From Paratinospora sagittata (Eukaryota > Streptophyta > Magnoliopsida > Ranunculales > Menispermaceae), in the NCBI GenBank assembly GCA_035771175.1, contig CM069603.1:24218286-24282285 (forward strand): a DNA stretch of 64,000 nt, given 5' to 3'. Made by a program: the position numbers and the translations under genes. Position 1 is the first letter of the stretch, and the number at the start of each line of letters is the position of its first letter. Below the pieces are notes generated by a model, which did not search any database, was not told the origin of the DNA, and was given only the letters and a program-made list of their open reading frames with translations. Below, in pieces: positions 1-11,241 of the stretch.

Positions 1-19
1 ACTTTAGATTGAACAATGT

Positions 20-31
20 TTTGAATTCAAA
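20..31. other. 12-bp perfect palindrome with EcoRI site (shown in unit 1)
   Basis: TTTGAATTCAAA is its own reverse complement and recurs about 20 bases into nearly every unit. It is lost in unit 4 and unit 9 (GAATTTAAATC) and in unit 27 (TGCATTCAAATC). A second EcoRI site lies at 393-398, so most units would be cut into ~370 and ~495 bp pieces. A homodimeric binding site is possible but unproven. Confidence 0.8.
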
Positions 32-181
32 TCATTTTGTACTATTCTTGCTCTTTAACCTTCAACTTCAAATTTTATAAAACACTGGTTCTACGATTTT
101 CAAAAATATAACACGCACGATATTTGCAAGTTAGATTGAGCTTTTCGAAGAGTTTTTCAAGAGAAGAAAGTAATTATTCTT

Positions 182-199
182 GCCTTTGCAAAAAAAGGC
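182..199. other. Short hairpin-forming inverted repeat GCCTTT/AAAGGC (shown in unit 1)
   Basis: GCCTTT and AAAGGC are perfect 6-bp arms around the six-base loop GCAAAA. The element is present in most units. Single-base deletions in the A run of the loop side occur in units 3, 8, 20 and 24. Unit 28 (CTTTGAAAA) and unit 30 (CTTTGGAAAA) alter the loop. It is too short to call a terminator, and it is not followed by a gene or a U tract. Confidence 0.6.
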
Positions 200-330
200 T
201 TCGAATTGAATCAAAATTGCAATCCGTCTTGATGTTCAGCTAGTTCTTCATTTTATCCCTTGTGTGCTAAGATTTGCAGAGGCTATCCATTGTTTAAAAC
301 TCTAAGTATATGAAGTGGTCTCGATAAGAT

Positions 331-379
331 AACACATCAAAAAGGAACACATCATCTGTTTTGCATCAAGAACACATCA
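331..379 (+). repeat. Three copies of the nonamer AACACATCA (shown in unit 1)
   Basis: AACACATCA occurs at 331-339, 346-354 and 371-379, starts 15 and 25 bases apart. In class B units the second and third copies decay (AACACATTA or AACACAGTA, and AACCCATCA), so the number of intact copies is a class difference. Its meaning is unknown. It could be a remnant of a shorter ancestral repeat or a cluster of binding sites. Confidence 0.6.
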
Positions 380-438
380 AACAATAGCTTTCGAATTCTA
401 CAAAGATTAATCTCGAAGAACGAAGCCATATGTCATGT

Positions 439-450
439 CTAATGCATTAG
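439..450. other. 12-bp perfect palindrome CTAATGCATTAG (shown in unit 1)
   Basis: The palindrome contains an NsiI site and is kept in most units. It is broken by single changes in units 4, 9, 18 and 22 (CATTAATTT) and in units 11, 13, 16 and 20 (CATTACTTT). All the broken copies are class A. Confidence 0.75.
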
Positions 451-468
451 TTTGATCTCTGGTGTGTA

Positions 469-477
469 GGGTAACCC
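469..477. other. Odd palindrome GGGTAACCC, class A diagnostic site (shown in unit 1)
   Basis: GGGT and ACCC form an inverted repeat around a single A. It is intact in class A, while class B has GGGTAACCG. The flanking TAGGG and CCCTA resemble telomere hexamer parts, but only one copy is present per unit, so no telomeric claim is made. Confidence 0.55.
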
Positions 478-865
478 CTAGATCAATCTCAGCACTAAAA
501 CTCTGAAAATTGCAAAGTCTTCAAAATCACTTTCGATATAGTATTTCATTATTACAAAAATGTTTTCCGAAAGGTTTTAATCATAATTTTAATGAGTTTT
601 GAATTATTGAAAAGTGTTTATTCTTATATCAAAGTGTTTTGAGTCAATGAAATGGTTATTTAGTGTAAAAATATTAATTTTTCAAAAATAAGGCTATACA
701 GCAATTTGCACGTCTTAGACTAAAATCTTATATTTCTAACGAGTAAAATGTGGGCACTTCTGCTCGCTCGATTTTTCTGTTCCTTCACAGTTTTGCCAGG
801 TTATCTTAATTGAAATATTCTCTAGTAACACCTAGATGATTCCCATTGTCTCGCACGCCCAAAAA

Positions 866-1730
866 ACTTTAGATTGAACAATGTTTTGAATTCAAATCAT
901 TTTTTAGTACATTTGCTCTTTAACCTTTAACTTCAAATTTTATAAAACACTCATTCTCTGATTTTCAAAAATTCAACACGCACGATATTTGCAAGTTAGA
1001 TTGAGCTTTTCGAAGAGTTTTTCAAGAGAAGAAAGTAATGATTCTTGCCTTTGCAAAAAAAGGCTTCGAATTGAATCAAAATTGCAATCTGTCTTGATGT
1101 TCAGCTAGTTCTTCATTTTATCCCTTGTGTGCTAAGACTTGCAGAGGCTATCCATTGTTTAAAACTCTAAGTATATGAAGTGGTCTCGGTAAGATAACAC
1201 ATCAAAAAGGAACACATTACCTGTTTAGCGTCAAGAACCCATCAAACAATAGCTTTCGAATTCTACAAAGATCAAGCTCGAAGAACGAAGACATATCTCA
1301 TGTCTAATGCATTAGTTTGATCTTTGGTGTGTAGGGTAACCGCTCGATCAATCTCAGCACTAAAACTCTGAAAATTGCAAAGTCTTCAAAATCACTTTCG
1401 ATATAGTATTTCATTTTGAAAAAAATGTTTTCTGAAAGGTTTTAATCATAATTTTAATGAGTTTTGAATTATTTAAAAGTGTTTAATCTTATATCAAAGT
1501 GTTTTGAGTCAATGAAATGGTTATTTAGTGTAAAAATATTAATTTTTCAAAAATAAGGCTATACAGCAATTTGCACGTCTTAGACTAAAATCTTATATTT
1601 CTAACGAGAAAAATGTGGGCACTTCTGCTCGCTCGATTTTTCTGTTCCTTCACAGTTTTGCCAGGTTATCTTAATTGAAATATTCTCTAGTAACACCTAG
1701 ATGATTCCCATTGTCTCGCACGCCCAAAAA
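866..1730 (+). repeat. Satellite unit 2 (865 bp, class B with A trace)
   Basis: Has GTACATTTGCTC and CTGTTTAGCGTC as private changes. AACCGCTCG is followed by ATCAATC, an A-type ending, so the class switch lies within ten bases. Confidence 0.95.
1412..1427. other. Hairpin-forming inverted repeat CATTTT-GAAA-AAAATG (shown in unit 2)
   Basis: Six-bp arms enclose a GAAA loop. The element is present in most units. Unit 1 lacks it (CATTATTACAAAAATG), units 27 and 28 have CATATTGAAA, and units such as 3, 8, 14, 24, 26 and 31 carry one extra A. A GNRA-like loop would matter only if the strand is transcribed, for which there is no evidence here. Confidence 0.55.
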
Positions 1731-2594
1731 ACTTTAGATTGAACAATGTTTTGAATTCAAATCATTTTTTAGTACTCTTGCTCTTTAACCTTTAACTTCA
1801 AATTTTATAGAACACTCATTCTCTGATTTTCAAAAATTCAACACGCACGATATTTGCAAGTTAGATTGAGCTTTTCGAAGAGTTTTTCAAGAGAAGAAAG
1901 TAATGATTCTTGCCTTTGCAAAAAAGGCTTCGAATTGAATCAAAATTGCAATTTGTCTTGATGTTCAGCTAGTTCTTCATTTTATCCCTTGTGTGCTAAG
2001 ATTTGCAAAGGCTATCCGTTGTTTAAAACTCTAAGTATATGAAGTGGTCTCGGTAAGATAACACATCAAAGAGGAACACATCACCTGTTTTGCATCAAGA
2101 ACACATCAAACAATTGCTTTCGAATTCTACAATGATCAAGCTCGAAGAACGAAGCATATCTCATGTCTAATGCATTAGTTTGATCTCTGGTGTGTAGGGT
2201 AACCCCTCAATCAATCTCAGCACTAAAACTCTGAAAATTGCAAAGTCTTCAAAATCACTTTCGATATAGTATTTCATTTTGAAAAAAAATGTTTTCTGAA
2301 AGGTTTTAATCATAATTTTAATGAGTTTTCAATTATTTAAAAGTGTTTAATCTTATATCAAGGTGGGATGAGTCAATGAAAGGGTTCTTTAGTGTCAAAA
2401 TATTAATTTTTCAAAAATAAGGCTATCCCGCAATTTGCACGTCTTAGACTAAAATCTAATATTTCTAACGAGAAAAATGTGGGCACTTCTGCTCGCTCGA
2501 TTTTTCTGTTCCTTCACAGTTTTGCCAGGTTATCTTAATTGAAATATTCTCTAGTAACACCTAGATGATTCCCATTGTCTCGCACGCCCAAAAA
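1731..2594 (+). repeat. Satellite unit 3 (864 bp, class A)
   Basis: Marked by CAATTTGTC, GCAAAGGCTATCCGTTG, CAATTGCTTTCG, CTACAATGATC, CCTCAATC, AAGGTGGGATGAG, GAAAGGGTTC and TATCCCGC. Unit 8 is its sister. Confidence 0.95.
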
Positions 2595-3459
2595 ACTTTA
2601 GATTGAACAATGTTTTGAATTTAAATCATTTTTTAGTACTCTTGCTCTTTAACCTTCAACTTCAAATTTTAGAAAACACTTATTCTCTGATTTTCAAAAA
2701 TACGACACGCACGATATTTGCAAGTTAGATTGAGCTTTTCGAAGAGTTTTTCAAGAGAAGAAAGTAATGATTCTTGCCTTTGCAAAAAAAGGCTTCGAAT
2801 TGAATCAAAATTGCAATCTGTCTTGATGTTCAGCTAGTTCTTCATTTTATCCCTTGTGTGCTAAGATTTGCATAGGCTATCCATTGTTTAAAACTCTAAG
2901 TATATGAAGTGGTCTCGGTAAGATAACACATCAAAAAGGAACACATCACCTGTTTTGCATCAAGAACACATCAAACAATAGCTTTCGAATTCTACAAAGA
3001 TCAAGCTCGAAGAACGAAGACATATCTCATGTCTAATGCATTAATTTGATCTCTGGTGTGTAGGGTAACCCCTCTATCAATCTCAGCACTAAAACTCTAA
3101 AAATTGCAAAGTCTTCAAAATCACTTTCGATATAGTATTTCATTTTGAAAAAAATGTTTTCTGAAAGGTTTTAATCATAATTTTAACGAGTTTTGAAATA
3201 TTTAAAAGTGTTTAATCTTATATCAAAGTGTTTTGAGTCAATGAAATGGTTCTTTAGTGTCAAAATAATAATTTTTCAAAAATAAGGCTATCCAGCAATT
3301 GGCACGTCTTAGACTAAAATCTGATATTTGTAACGAGAAAAATGTGGGCACTTCTGCTTGCTCGATTTTTCTATTACTTCACAGTTTTGCCAGGTTATCT
3401 TAATCGAAATATTCTCTAATAACACCTAGATGATTCCCATTGTCTCGCACGCCCAAAAA
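2595..3459 (+). repeat. Satellite unit 4 (865 bp, class A)
   Basis: The first EcoRI palindrome is lost (GAATTTAAATC). Also has AAAAATACGAC, GCATAGGC, CATTAATTTG, CCTCTATC, and the CTGATATTTG/CTATTACTT/TCTAATAAC tail common in the left half. Confidence 0.95.
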
Positions 3460-4323
3460 ACTTTAGATTGAACAATGTTTTGAATTCAAATCATTTTTAG
3501 TACTCTTGCTCTTTAACCTTCAACTTCAAATTTTAGAAAACACTTATTCTCTGATTTTCAAAAATACAACACGCACGATATTTGCAAGTTAGATTGAGCT
3601 TTTCGAAGAGTTTTTCAAGAGAAGAAAGTAATGATTCTTGCCTTTGCAAAAAAAGGCTTCGAATTGAATCAAAATTGCAATCTGTCTTGATGTTCAGCTA
3701 GTTCTTCATTTTATCCCTTGTGTGCTAAGATTTGCAGAGGCTATCCACTGTTTAAAACTCTAAGTATATGAAGTGGTCTCGGTAACATAACACATCAAAA
3801 AGGAACACATTACCTGTTTTGCGTCAAGAACCCATCAAACAATAGCTTTCGAATTCTACAAAGATCAAGCTCGAAGAACGAAGACATATCTCATGTCTAA
3901 TGCATTAGTTTGATCTTTGGTGTGTAGGGTGACCGCTCGATCACTCTCAGCACTAAAACTCTGAAAATTGCAAAGTCTTCAAAATCACTTTTGATATAGT
4001 ATTTCATTTTGAAAAAAATGTTTTCTGAAAGGTTTTAATCATAATTTTAATGAGTTTTGAATTATTTAAAAGTGTTTAATCTTATATCAAAGTGGGATGA
4101 GTCAATGAAATGGTTCTTTAGTGTCAAAATATTAATTTTTCAAAAATAAGGCTATCTAGCAATTTTCATGTCTTAGACTAAAATCTAATATTTCTAACGA
4201 GAAAAATGTGGGCACTTCTGCTTGCTCAATTTTTCTATTCCTTCACAGTTTTGCCAGGTTATCTTAATTGAGATATTCTCTAGTAACACCTAGATGATTC
4301 CCATTGTCTCGCACGCCCAAAAA
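3460..4323 (+). repeat. Satellite unit 5 (864 bp, class B)
   Basis: Has GGTAACATAAC, GGGTGACCGCTCG, AAGTGGGATGAG, TATCTAGCAATTTTCATG and TGCTTGCTCA. Closely related to unit 6. Confidence 0.95.
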
Positions 4324-5188
4324 ACTTTAGATTTAACAATGTTTTGAATTCAAATCATTTTTTAGTACTCTTGCTCTTTAACCTTCAACTTCAAATTTTA
4401 GAAAACACTTATTCTTTGATTTTCAAAAATACAACACGCGCGATATTTGCAAGTTAGATTGAGCTTTTCGAAGAGTTTTTCAAGAGAAGAAAGTAATGAT
4501 TCTTGCCTTTGCAAAAAAAGGCTTCGAATTGAATCAAAATTGCAATCTGTCTTGATGTTCAGCTAGTTCTTCATTTTATCCCTTGTGTGCTAAGATTTGC
4601 AGAGGCTATCCATTGTTTAAAATTCTAAGTATATGAAGTGGTCTCGGTAACATAACACATCAAAAAGGAACACATTACCTGTTTTGCGTCAAGAACCCAT
4701 CAAACAATAGCTTTCGAATTCTACAAAGATCAAGCTCGAAGAACGAAGACATATCTCATGTCTAATGCATTAGTTTGATCTTTGGTGTGTAGGGTAACCG
4801 CTCGATCACTCTCAGCACTAAAACTCTGAAAATTGCAAAGTCTTCAAAATCACTTTTGATATAGTATTTCATTTTGAAAAAAATGTTTTTTGAAAGGTTT
4901 TAATCATAATTTTAATGAGTTTTGAATTATTTAAAAGTGTTTAATCTTATATCAAAGTGTTTTGAGTCAATGAAATGGTTCTTTAGTGTCAAAATATTAA
5001 TTTTTCAAAAATAAGGCTATCCAGCAATTTTCACGTCTTAGACTAAAATCTAATATTTCTAACGAGAAAAATGTGGGCACTTCTGCTTGCTCAATTTTTC
5101 TATTCCTTCACAGTTTTGCCAGGTTATCTGAATTGAGATATTCTCTAGTAACACCTAGATGATTCCCATTGTCTCGCACGCCCAAAAA
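4324..5188 (+). repeat. Satellite unit 6 (865 bp, class B)
   Basis: Has AGATTTAAC at its start, ACACGCGCGAT, TTAAAATTCTAAG, GGTAACATAAC and ATCTGAATTGAG. Confidence 0.95.
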
Positions 5189-6053
5189 ACTTTAGATTTA
5201 ACAATGTTTTGAATTCAAATCATTTTTTAGTACTCTTGCTCTTTAACCTTCAACTTCAAATTTTAGAAAACACTTATTCTCTGATTTTCAAAAATACAAC
5301 ACGCACGATATTTGCAAGTTAGATTGAGCTTTTCAAAGAGTTTTTCAAGAGAAGAAAGTAATCATTCTTGCCTTTGCAAAAAAAGGCTTCGAATTGAATC
5401 AAAATTGCAATCTGTCTTGATGTTCAGCTAGTTCTTCATTTTATCCCTTGTGTGCTAAGATTTGCAGAGGCTATCCATTGTTTAAAACTCTAAGTATATG
5501 AAGTGGTCTCGGTAACATAACACATCAAAAAGGAACACATTACCTGTTTTGCGTCAAGAACCCATCAAACAATAGCTTTCGAATTCTACAAAGATCAAGC
5601 TCGAAGAACGAAGACATATCTCATGTCTAATGCATTAGTTTGATCTTTGGTGTGTAGGGTAACCGCTCGATCACTCTCAGCACTAAAACTCTGAAAATTG
5701 CAAAGTCTTCAAAATCACTTTCGATATAGTATTTCATTTTGAAAAAAATGTTTTCTGAAAGGTTTTAATCATAATTTTAATGAGTTTTCAATTATTTAAA
5801 AGTGTTTAATCTTATATCAAAGTGTTTTGAGTCAATGAAATGGTTATTTAGTGTAAAAATATTAATTTTTCAAAAATAAGGCTATACAGCAATTTGCACG
5901 TCTTAGACTAAAATCTTATATTTCTAACGAGAAAAATGTGGGCACTTCTGCTCGCTCGATTTTTCTGTTCCTTCACAGTTTTGCCAGGTTATCTTAATTG
6001 AAATATTCTCTAGTAACACCTAGATGATTCCCATTGTCTCGCACGCCCAAAAA
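5189..6053 (+). repeat. Satellite unit 7 (865 bp, class B, chimeric)
   Basis: The left part is unit 6-like (AGATTTAAC, GGTAACATAAC). The right part is unit 2-like (GGTTATTTAGTG, TATACAGC, TGCTCGCTCG, CTGTTCC). TTTTCAAAGAG and GTAATCATTC are private. Confidence 0.95.
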
Positions 6054-6918
6054 ACTTTAGATTGAACAATGTTTTGAATTCAAATCATTTTTTAGTACTC
6101 TTGCTCTTTAACCTTTAACTTCAGATTTTATAAAACACTCATTCTCTGATTTTCAAAAATTCAACACGCACGATATTTGCAAGTTAGATTGTGCTTTTCG
6201 AAGAGTTTTTCAAGAGAAGAAAGTAATGATTCTTGCCTTTGCAAAAAAGGCTTCGAATTGAATCAAAATTGCAATTTGTCTTGATGTTCAGCTAGTTCTT
6301 CATTTTATCCCTTGTGTGCTAAGATTTGCAAAGGCTATCCGTTGTTTAAAACTCTAAGTATATGAAGTGGTCTCGGTAAGATAACACATCAAAGAGGAAC
6401 ATATCACCTGTTTTGCATCAAGAACACATCAAACAATTGCTTTCGAATTCTACAATGATCAAGCTCGAAGAACGAAGGCATATCTCATGTCTAATGCATT
6501 AGTTTGATCTCTGGTGTGTAGGGTAACCCCTCAATCAATCTCAGCACTAAAACTCTGAAAATTGCAAAGTCTTCAAAATCACTTTCGATATAGTATTTCA
6601 TTTTGAAAAAAAATGTTTTCTGAAAGGTTTTAATCATAATTTTAATGAGTTTTCAATTATTTAAAAGTGTTTAATCTTATATCAAGGTGGGATGAGTCAA
6701 TGAAAGGGTTCTTTAGTGTCAAAATATTAATTTTTCAAAAATAAGGCTATCCCGCAATTTTCACGTCTTAGACTAAAATCTAATATTTCTAACGAGAAAA
6801 ATGTGGGCACTTCTGCTTGCTCAATTTTTCTATTCCTTCACAGTTTTGCCAGGTTTTCTTAATTGAGATATTCTCTAGTAACACCTAGATGATTCCCATT
6901 GTCTCGCACGCCCAAAAA
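6054..6918 (+). repeat. Satellite unit 8 (865 bp, class A)
   Basis: Sister of unit 3 through TATCCCGC, then switches to a unit 5/6-like tail (CAATTTTCACG, TGCTTGCTCA). Private changes are CTTCAGATTTT, GATTGTGCTT and AGGTTTTCTT. Confidence 0.95.
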
Positions 6919-7783
6919 ACTTTAGATTGAACAATGTTTTGAATTTAAATCATTTTTTAGTACTCTTGCTCTTTAACCTTCAACTTCAAATTTTAGAAAA
7001 CACTTATTCTCTGATTTTCAAAAATACAACACGCACGATATTTGCAAATTAGATTGAGCTTTTCGAAGAGTTTTTCAAGAGAAGAAAGTAATGATTCTTG
7101 CCTTTGCAAAAAAAGGCTTCGAATTGAATCAAAATTGCAATCTGTCTTGATGTTCAGCTAGTTCTTCATTTTATCCCTTGTGTGCTAAGATTTGCAGAGG
7201 CTATCCATTGTTTAAAACTCTAAGTATATGAAGTGGTCTCGGTAAGATAACACATCAAAAAGGAACACATCACCTGTTTTGCATCAAGAACACATCAAAC
7301 AATAGCTTTCGAATTCTACAAAGATCAAGCTCGAAGAACGAAGACATATCTCATGTCTAATTCATTAATTTGATCTCTGGTGTGTAGGGTAACCCCTCGA
7401 TCAATCTCAGCACTAAAACTCTGAAAATTGCAAAGTCTTCAAAATCACTTTCGATATAGTATTTCATTTTGAAAAAAATGTTTTCTGAAAGGTTTTAATC
7501 ATAATTTTAATGAGTTTTGAATTATTTAAAAGTGTTTAATCTTATATCAAAGTGTTTTGAGTCAATGAAATGGTTCTTTAGTGTCAAAATATTAATTTTT
7601 CAAAAATAAGGCTATCCAGCAATTGGCACGTCTTAGACTAAAATCTGATATTTGTAACGAGAAAAATGTGGGCACTTCTGCTTGCTCGATTTTTCTATTA
7701 CTTCACAGTTTTGCCAGGTTATCTTAATCGAAATATTCTCTAATAACACCTAGATGATTCCCATTGTCTCGCACGCCCAAAAA
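6919..7783 (+). repeat. Satellite unit 9 (865 bp, class A)
   Basis: Sister of unit 4 (GAATTTAAATC, CATTAATTTG). Private changes are TTTGCAAATTAG and CTAATTCATTAA. Confidence 0.95.
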
Positions 7784-8647
7784 ACTTTAGATTGAACAAT
7801 GTTTTGAATTCAAATCATTTTTTAGTACTCTTGCTCTTTAACCTTCAACTTCAAATTTTATAAAACACTCATTCTCTGATTTTCAAAAATACAACACGCA
7901 CGATATTTGCAAGTTAGATTGAGCTTTTCGAAGAGTTTTTCAAGAGAAGAAAGTAATGATTCTTGCCTTTGCAAAAAAAGGCTTCGAATTGAATCAAAAT
8001 TGCAATCTGTCTTGATGTTCAGCTAGTTCTTCATTTTATCCCTTGTGTGCTAAGATTTGCAGAGGCTATCCATTGTTTAAAAGTCTAAGTATATGAAGTG
8101 GTCTCGGTAAGATAACGCATCAAAAAGGAACACATTACCTATTTTGCGTCAAGAACACATCAAACAATAGCTTTCGAATTCTACAAAGATCAAGCTCGAA
8201 GAACGAAGACATATCTCATGTCTAATGCATTAGTTTGATCTCTGGTGTGTAGGGTAACCGCTCGATCACTCTCAGCACTAAAACTCTGAAAATTGCAAAG
8301 TCTTCAAAATCACTTTTGATATAGTATTTCATTTTGAAAAAAATGTTTTCTGAAAGGTTTTAATCATAATTTTAATGAGTTTTGAATTATTTAAAAGTGT
8401 TTAATCTTATATCAAAGTGTTTTGAGTCAATGAAATGGTTCTTTAGTGTCAAAATATTAATTTTTCAAAAATAAGGCTATCCAGCAATTTGCACGTCTTA
8501 GACTAAAATCTGATATTTGTAACGAGAAAAATGTGGGCACTTCTGCTAGCTCGATTTTTCTATTCCTTCACAGTTTTGCCAGGTTATCTTAATTGAAATA
8601 TTCTCTAGTAACACCTAGGGATTCCCATTGTCTCGCACGCCCAAAAA
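7784..8647 (+). repeat. Satellite unit 10 (864 bp, class B)
   Basis: Has TTAAAAGTCTAAG, AACGCATC, CCTATTTTGCG, TGCTAGCTCG (an NheI site) and the one-base-shorter CCTAGGGATT near its end. Confidence 0.95.
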
Positions 8648-9512
8648 ACTTTAGATTGAAAAATGTTTTCAATTCAAATCATTTTTTAGTACTCTTGCTC
8701 TTTAACCTTCAACTTCAAATTTTATAAAACACTTATTCTCTGATTTTCAAAAATTCAACACGCACGATATTTGCAAGTTAGATTGAGCTTTACAAAGAGT
8801 TTTTCAAGAGGAGAAAGTAATGATTCTTGCCTTTGCAAAAAAAGGCTTCGAATTGAATCAAAATTGCAATCTGTCTTGATGTTCAGCTAGTTCTTCATTT
8901 TATCCCTAGTGTGCGAAGATTTGCAGAGGCTATCCATTGTTTAAAACTCTAAGTATATGAAGTGGTCTCGGTAAGATAACACATCAAAGAGGAACACATC
9001 ACCTGTTTTGCATCAAGAACACATCAAACAATAGCTGTCGAATTCTACAAAGATCAAGCTCGAAGAACGAAGACATATCTCATGTCTAATGCATTACTTT
9101 GATCTCTGGTGTGTAGGGTAACCCCTCGATCAATCTCAGCACTAAAACTCTGAAAATTGCAAAGTCTTCAAAATCACTTTCGATATAGTATTTCATTTTG
9201 AAAAAAATGTTTTCTGAAAGGTTTTAATCATAATTTTAACGAGTTTTGAAATATTTAAAAGTGTTTAATCTTATATCAAAGTGTTTTGAGTCAATGAAAT
9301 GGTTCTTTAGTGTCAAAATAATAATTTTTCAAAAATAAGGCTATCCAGCAATTGGCACGTCTTAGACTAAAATCTGATATTTGTAACGAGAAAAATGTGG
9401 GCACTTCTGCTTGCTCGATTTTTCTATTACTTCACAGTTTTGCCAGGTTATCTTAATCGAAATATTCTCTAATAACACCTAGATGATTCCCATTGTCTCG
9501 CACGCCCAAAAA
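8648..9512 (+). repeat. Satellite unit 11 (865 bp, class A)
   Basis: Has GATTGAAAAATGTTTTC, TTTACAAAGAG, GAGGAGAAAG, CCCTAGTGTGCG, AGCTGTCG, CATTACTTT and a CAATTGGCACG tail. Confidence 0.95.
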
Positions 9513-10376
9513 ACTTTAGATTGAACAATGTTTTGAATTCAAATCATTTTTTAGTACTCTTGCTCTTTAACCTTCAACTTCAAATTTTATAAAACACTCA
9601 TTCTCTGATTTTCAAAAATACAACACGCACGATATTTGCAAGTTAGATTGAGCTTTTCGAAGAGTTTTTCAAGAGAAGAAAGTAATGATTCTTGCCTTTG
9701 CAAAAAAAGGCTTCGAATTGAATCAAAATTGCAATCTGTCTTGATGTTCAGCTAGTTCTTCATTTTATCCCTTGTGTGCTAAGATTTGCAGAGGCTATCC
9801 ATTGTTTAAAACTCTAAGTATATGAAGTGGTCTCGGTAAGATAACGCATCAAAAAGGAACACATTACCTATTTTGCGTCAAGAACACATCAAACAATAGC
9901 TTTCGAATTCTACAAAGATCAAGCTCGAAGAACGAAGACATATCTCATGTCTAATGCATTAGTTTGATCTCTGGTGTGTAGGGTAACCGCTCGATCACTC
10001 TCAGCACTAAAACTCTGAAAATTGCAAAGTCTTCAAAATCACTTTTGATATAGTATTTCATTTTGAAAAAAATGTTTTCTGAAAGGTTTTAATCATAATT
10101 TTAATGAGTTTTGAATTATTTAAAAGTGTTTAATCTTATATCAAAGTGTTTTGAGTCAATGAAATGGTTCTTTAGTGTCAAAATATTAATTTTTCAAAAA
10201 TAAGGCTATCCAGCAATTTGCACGTCTTAGACTAAAATCTGATATTTGTAACGAGAAAAATGTGGGCACTTCTGCTAGCTCGATTTTTCTATTCCTTCAC
10301 AGTTTTGCCAGGTTATCTTAATTGAAATATTCTCTAGTAACACCTAGGGATTCCCATTGTCTCGCACGCCCAAAAA
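9513..10376 (+). repeat. Satellite unit 12 (864 bp, class B)
   Basis: Tandem copy of unit 10 two units downstream (AACGCATC, CCTATTTTGCG, CCTAGGGATT). Confidence 0.95.
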
Positions 10377-11241
10377 ACTTTAGATTGAAAAATGTTTTGA
10401 ATTCAAATCATTTTTTAGTACTCTTGCTCTTTAACCTTCAACTTCAAATTTTATAAAACACTTATTCTCTGATTTTCAAAAATTCAACACGCACGATATT
10501 TGCAAGTTAGATTGAGCTTTACGAAGAGTTTTTCAAGAGGAGAAAGTAATGATTCTTGCCTTTGCAAAAAAAGGCTTCGAATTGAATCAAAATTGCAATC
10601 TGTCTTGATGTTCAGCTAGTTCTTCATTTTATCCCTTGTGTGCGAAGATTTGCAGAGGCTATCCATTGTTTAAAACTCTAAGTATATGAAGTGGTCTCGG
10701 TAAGATAACACATCAAAGAGGAACACATCACCTGTTTTGCATCAAGAACACATCAAACAATAGCTGTCGAATTCTACAAAGATCAAGCTCGAAGAACGAA
10801 GACATATCTCATGTCTAATGCATTACTTTGATCTCTGGTGTGTAGGGTAACCCCTCGATCAATCTCAGCACTAAAACTCTGAAAATTGCAAAGTCTTCAA
10901 AATCACTTTCGATATAGTATTTCATTTTGAAAAAAATGTTTTCTGAAAGGTTTTAATCATAATTTTAACGAGTTTTGAAATATTTAAAAGTGTTTAATCT
11001 TATATCAAAGTGTTTTGAGTCAATGAAATGGTTCTTTAGTGTCAAAATAATAATTTTTCAAAAATAAGGCTATCCAGCAATTGGCACGTCTTAGACTAAA
11101 ATCTGATATTTGTAACGAGAAAAATGTGGGCACTTCTGCTTGCTCGATTTTTCTATTACTTCACAGTTTTGCCAGGTTATCTTAATCGAAATATTCTCTA
11201 ATAACACCTAGATGATTCCCATTGTCTCGCACGCCCAAAAA
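10377..11241 (+). repeat. Satellite unit 13 (865 bp, class A)
   Basis: Tandem copy of unit 11, with TTTACGAAGAG and GAGGAGAAAG. Followed by another class A unit, the only break in the A/B alternation between 7784 and 21611. Confidence 0.95.

Larger units (their letters stand above)
1..865 (+). repeat. Satellite unit 1 (865 bp, class A)
   Basis: Private variants are GTACTATTC near the start, TTATTACAAAAATG replacing the CATTTT hairpin near 549, AACCCCTAGATC, and AACGAGTAAAATG. The right end has TGCTCGCTCG and CTGTTCC, shared with units 2, 3 and 7. Confidence 0.95.
866..3459 (+). repeat. Higher-order block 1, copy 1 (units 2-4)
   Basis: Units 2, 3 and 4 match units 7, 8 and 9 five units (about 4323 bp) downstream. 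Shared rare variants include GCAAAGGCTATCCGTTG, CCTCAATC, AAGGTGGGATGAG and TATCCCGC (units 3 and 8), and GAATTTAAATC with CATTAATTTG (units 4 and 9). The match between units 2 and 7 is limited to their right part. Confidence 0.85.
5189..7783 (+). repeat. Higher-order block 1, copy 2 (units 7-9)
   Basis: This is the partner of the block at 866-3459. The left part of unit 7 is instead like unit 6 (AGATTTAAC, GGTAACATAAC), which places an exchange junction inside unit 7. Confidence 0.85.
7784..9512 (+). repeat. Dimer duplication, copy 1 (units 10-11)
   Basis: This 1729 bp B-A dimer is followed directly by another of exactly the same length. Shared rare variants are AACGCATC, CCTATTTTGCG and CCTAGGGATT in the B unit, and GATTGAAAAATG, GAGGAGAAAG and AGCTGTCG in the A unit. 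Confidence 0.9.
9513..11241 (+). repeat. Dimer duplication, copy 2 (units 12-13)
   Basis: This copy lies in tandem with 7784-9512 and differs by only a handful of bases, for example TTTACGAAGAG against TTTACAAAGAG and CCCTTGTG against CCCTAGTG. Confidence 0.9.

Noticed and set aside
182..199. Intrinsic transcription terminator
   Set aside because: A 6-bp stem with no following T tract and no associated gene. It is a short inverted repeat within the satellite.
411..426. CENP-B-box-like match on the minus strand (CTTCGTTCTTCGAG)
   Set aside because: Only the first half, YTTCGTT, fits. The required downstream A and CGGG positions are not present, so it does not meet the core motif.
467..480. 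Telomere-like TAGGG and CCCTA
   Set aside because: A single palindromic occurrence per unit with no tandem telomere hexamers, and class B units break it.
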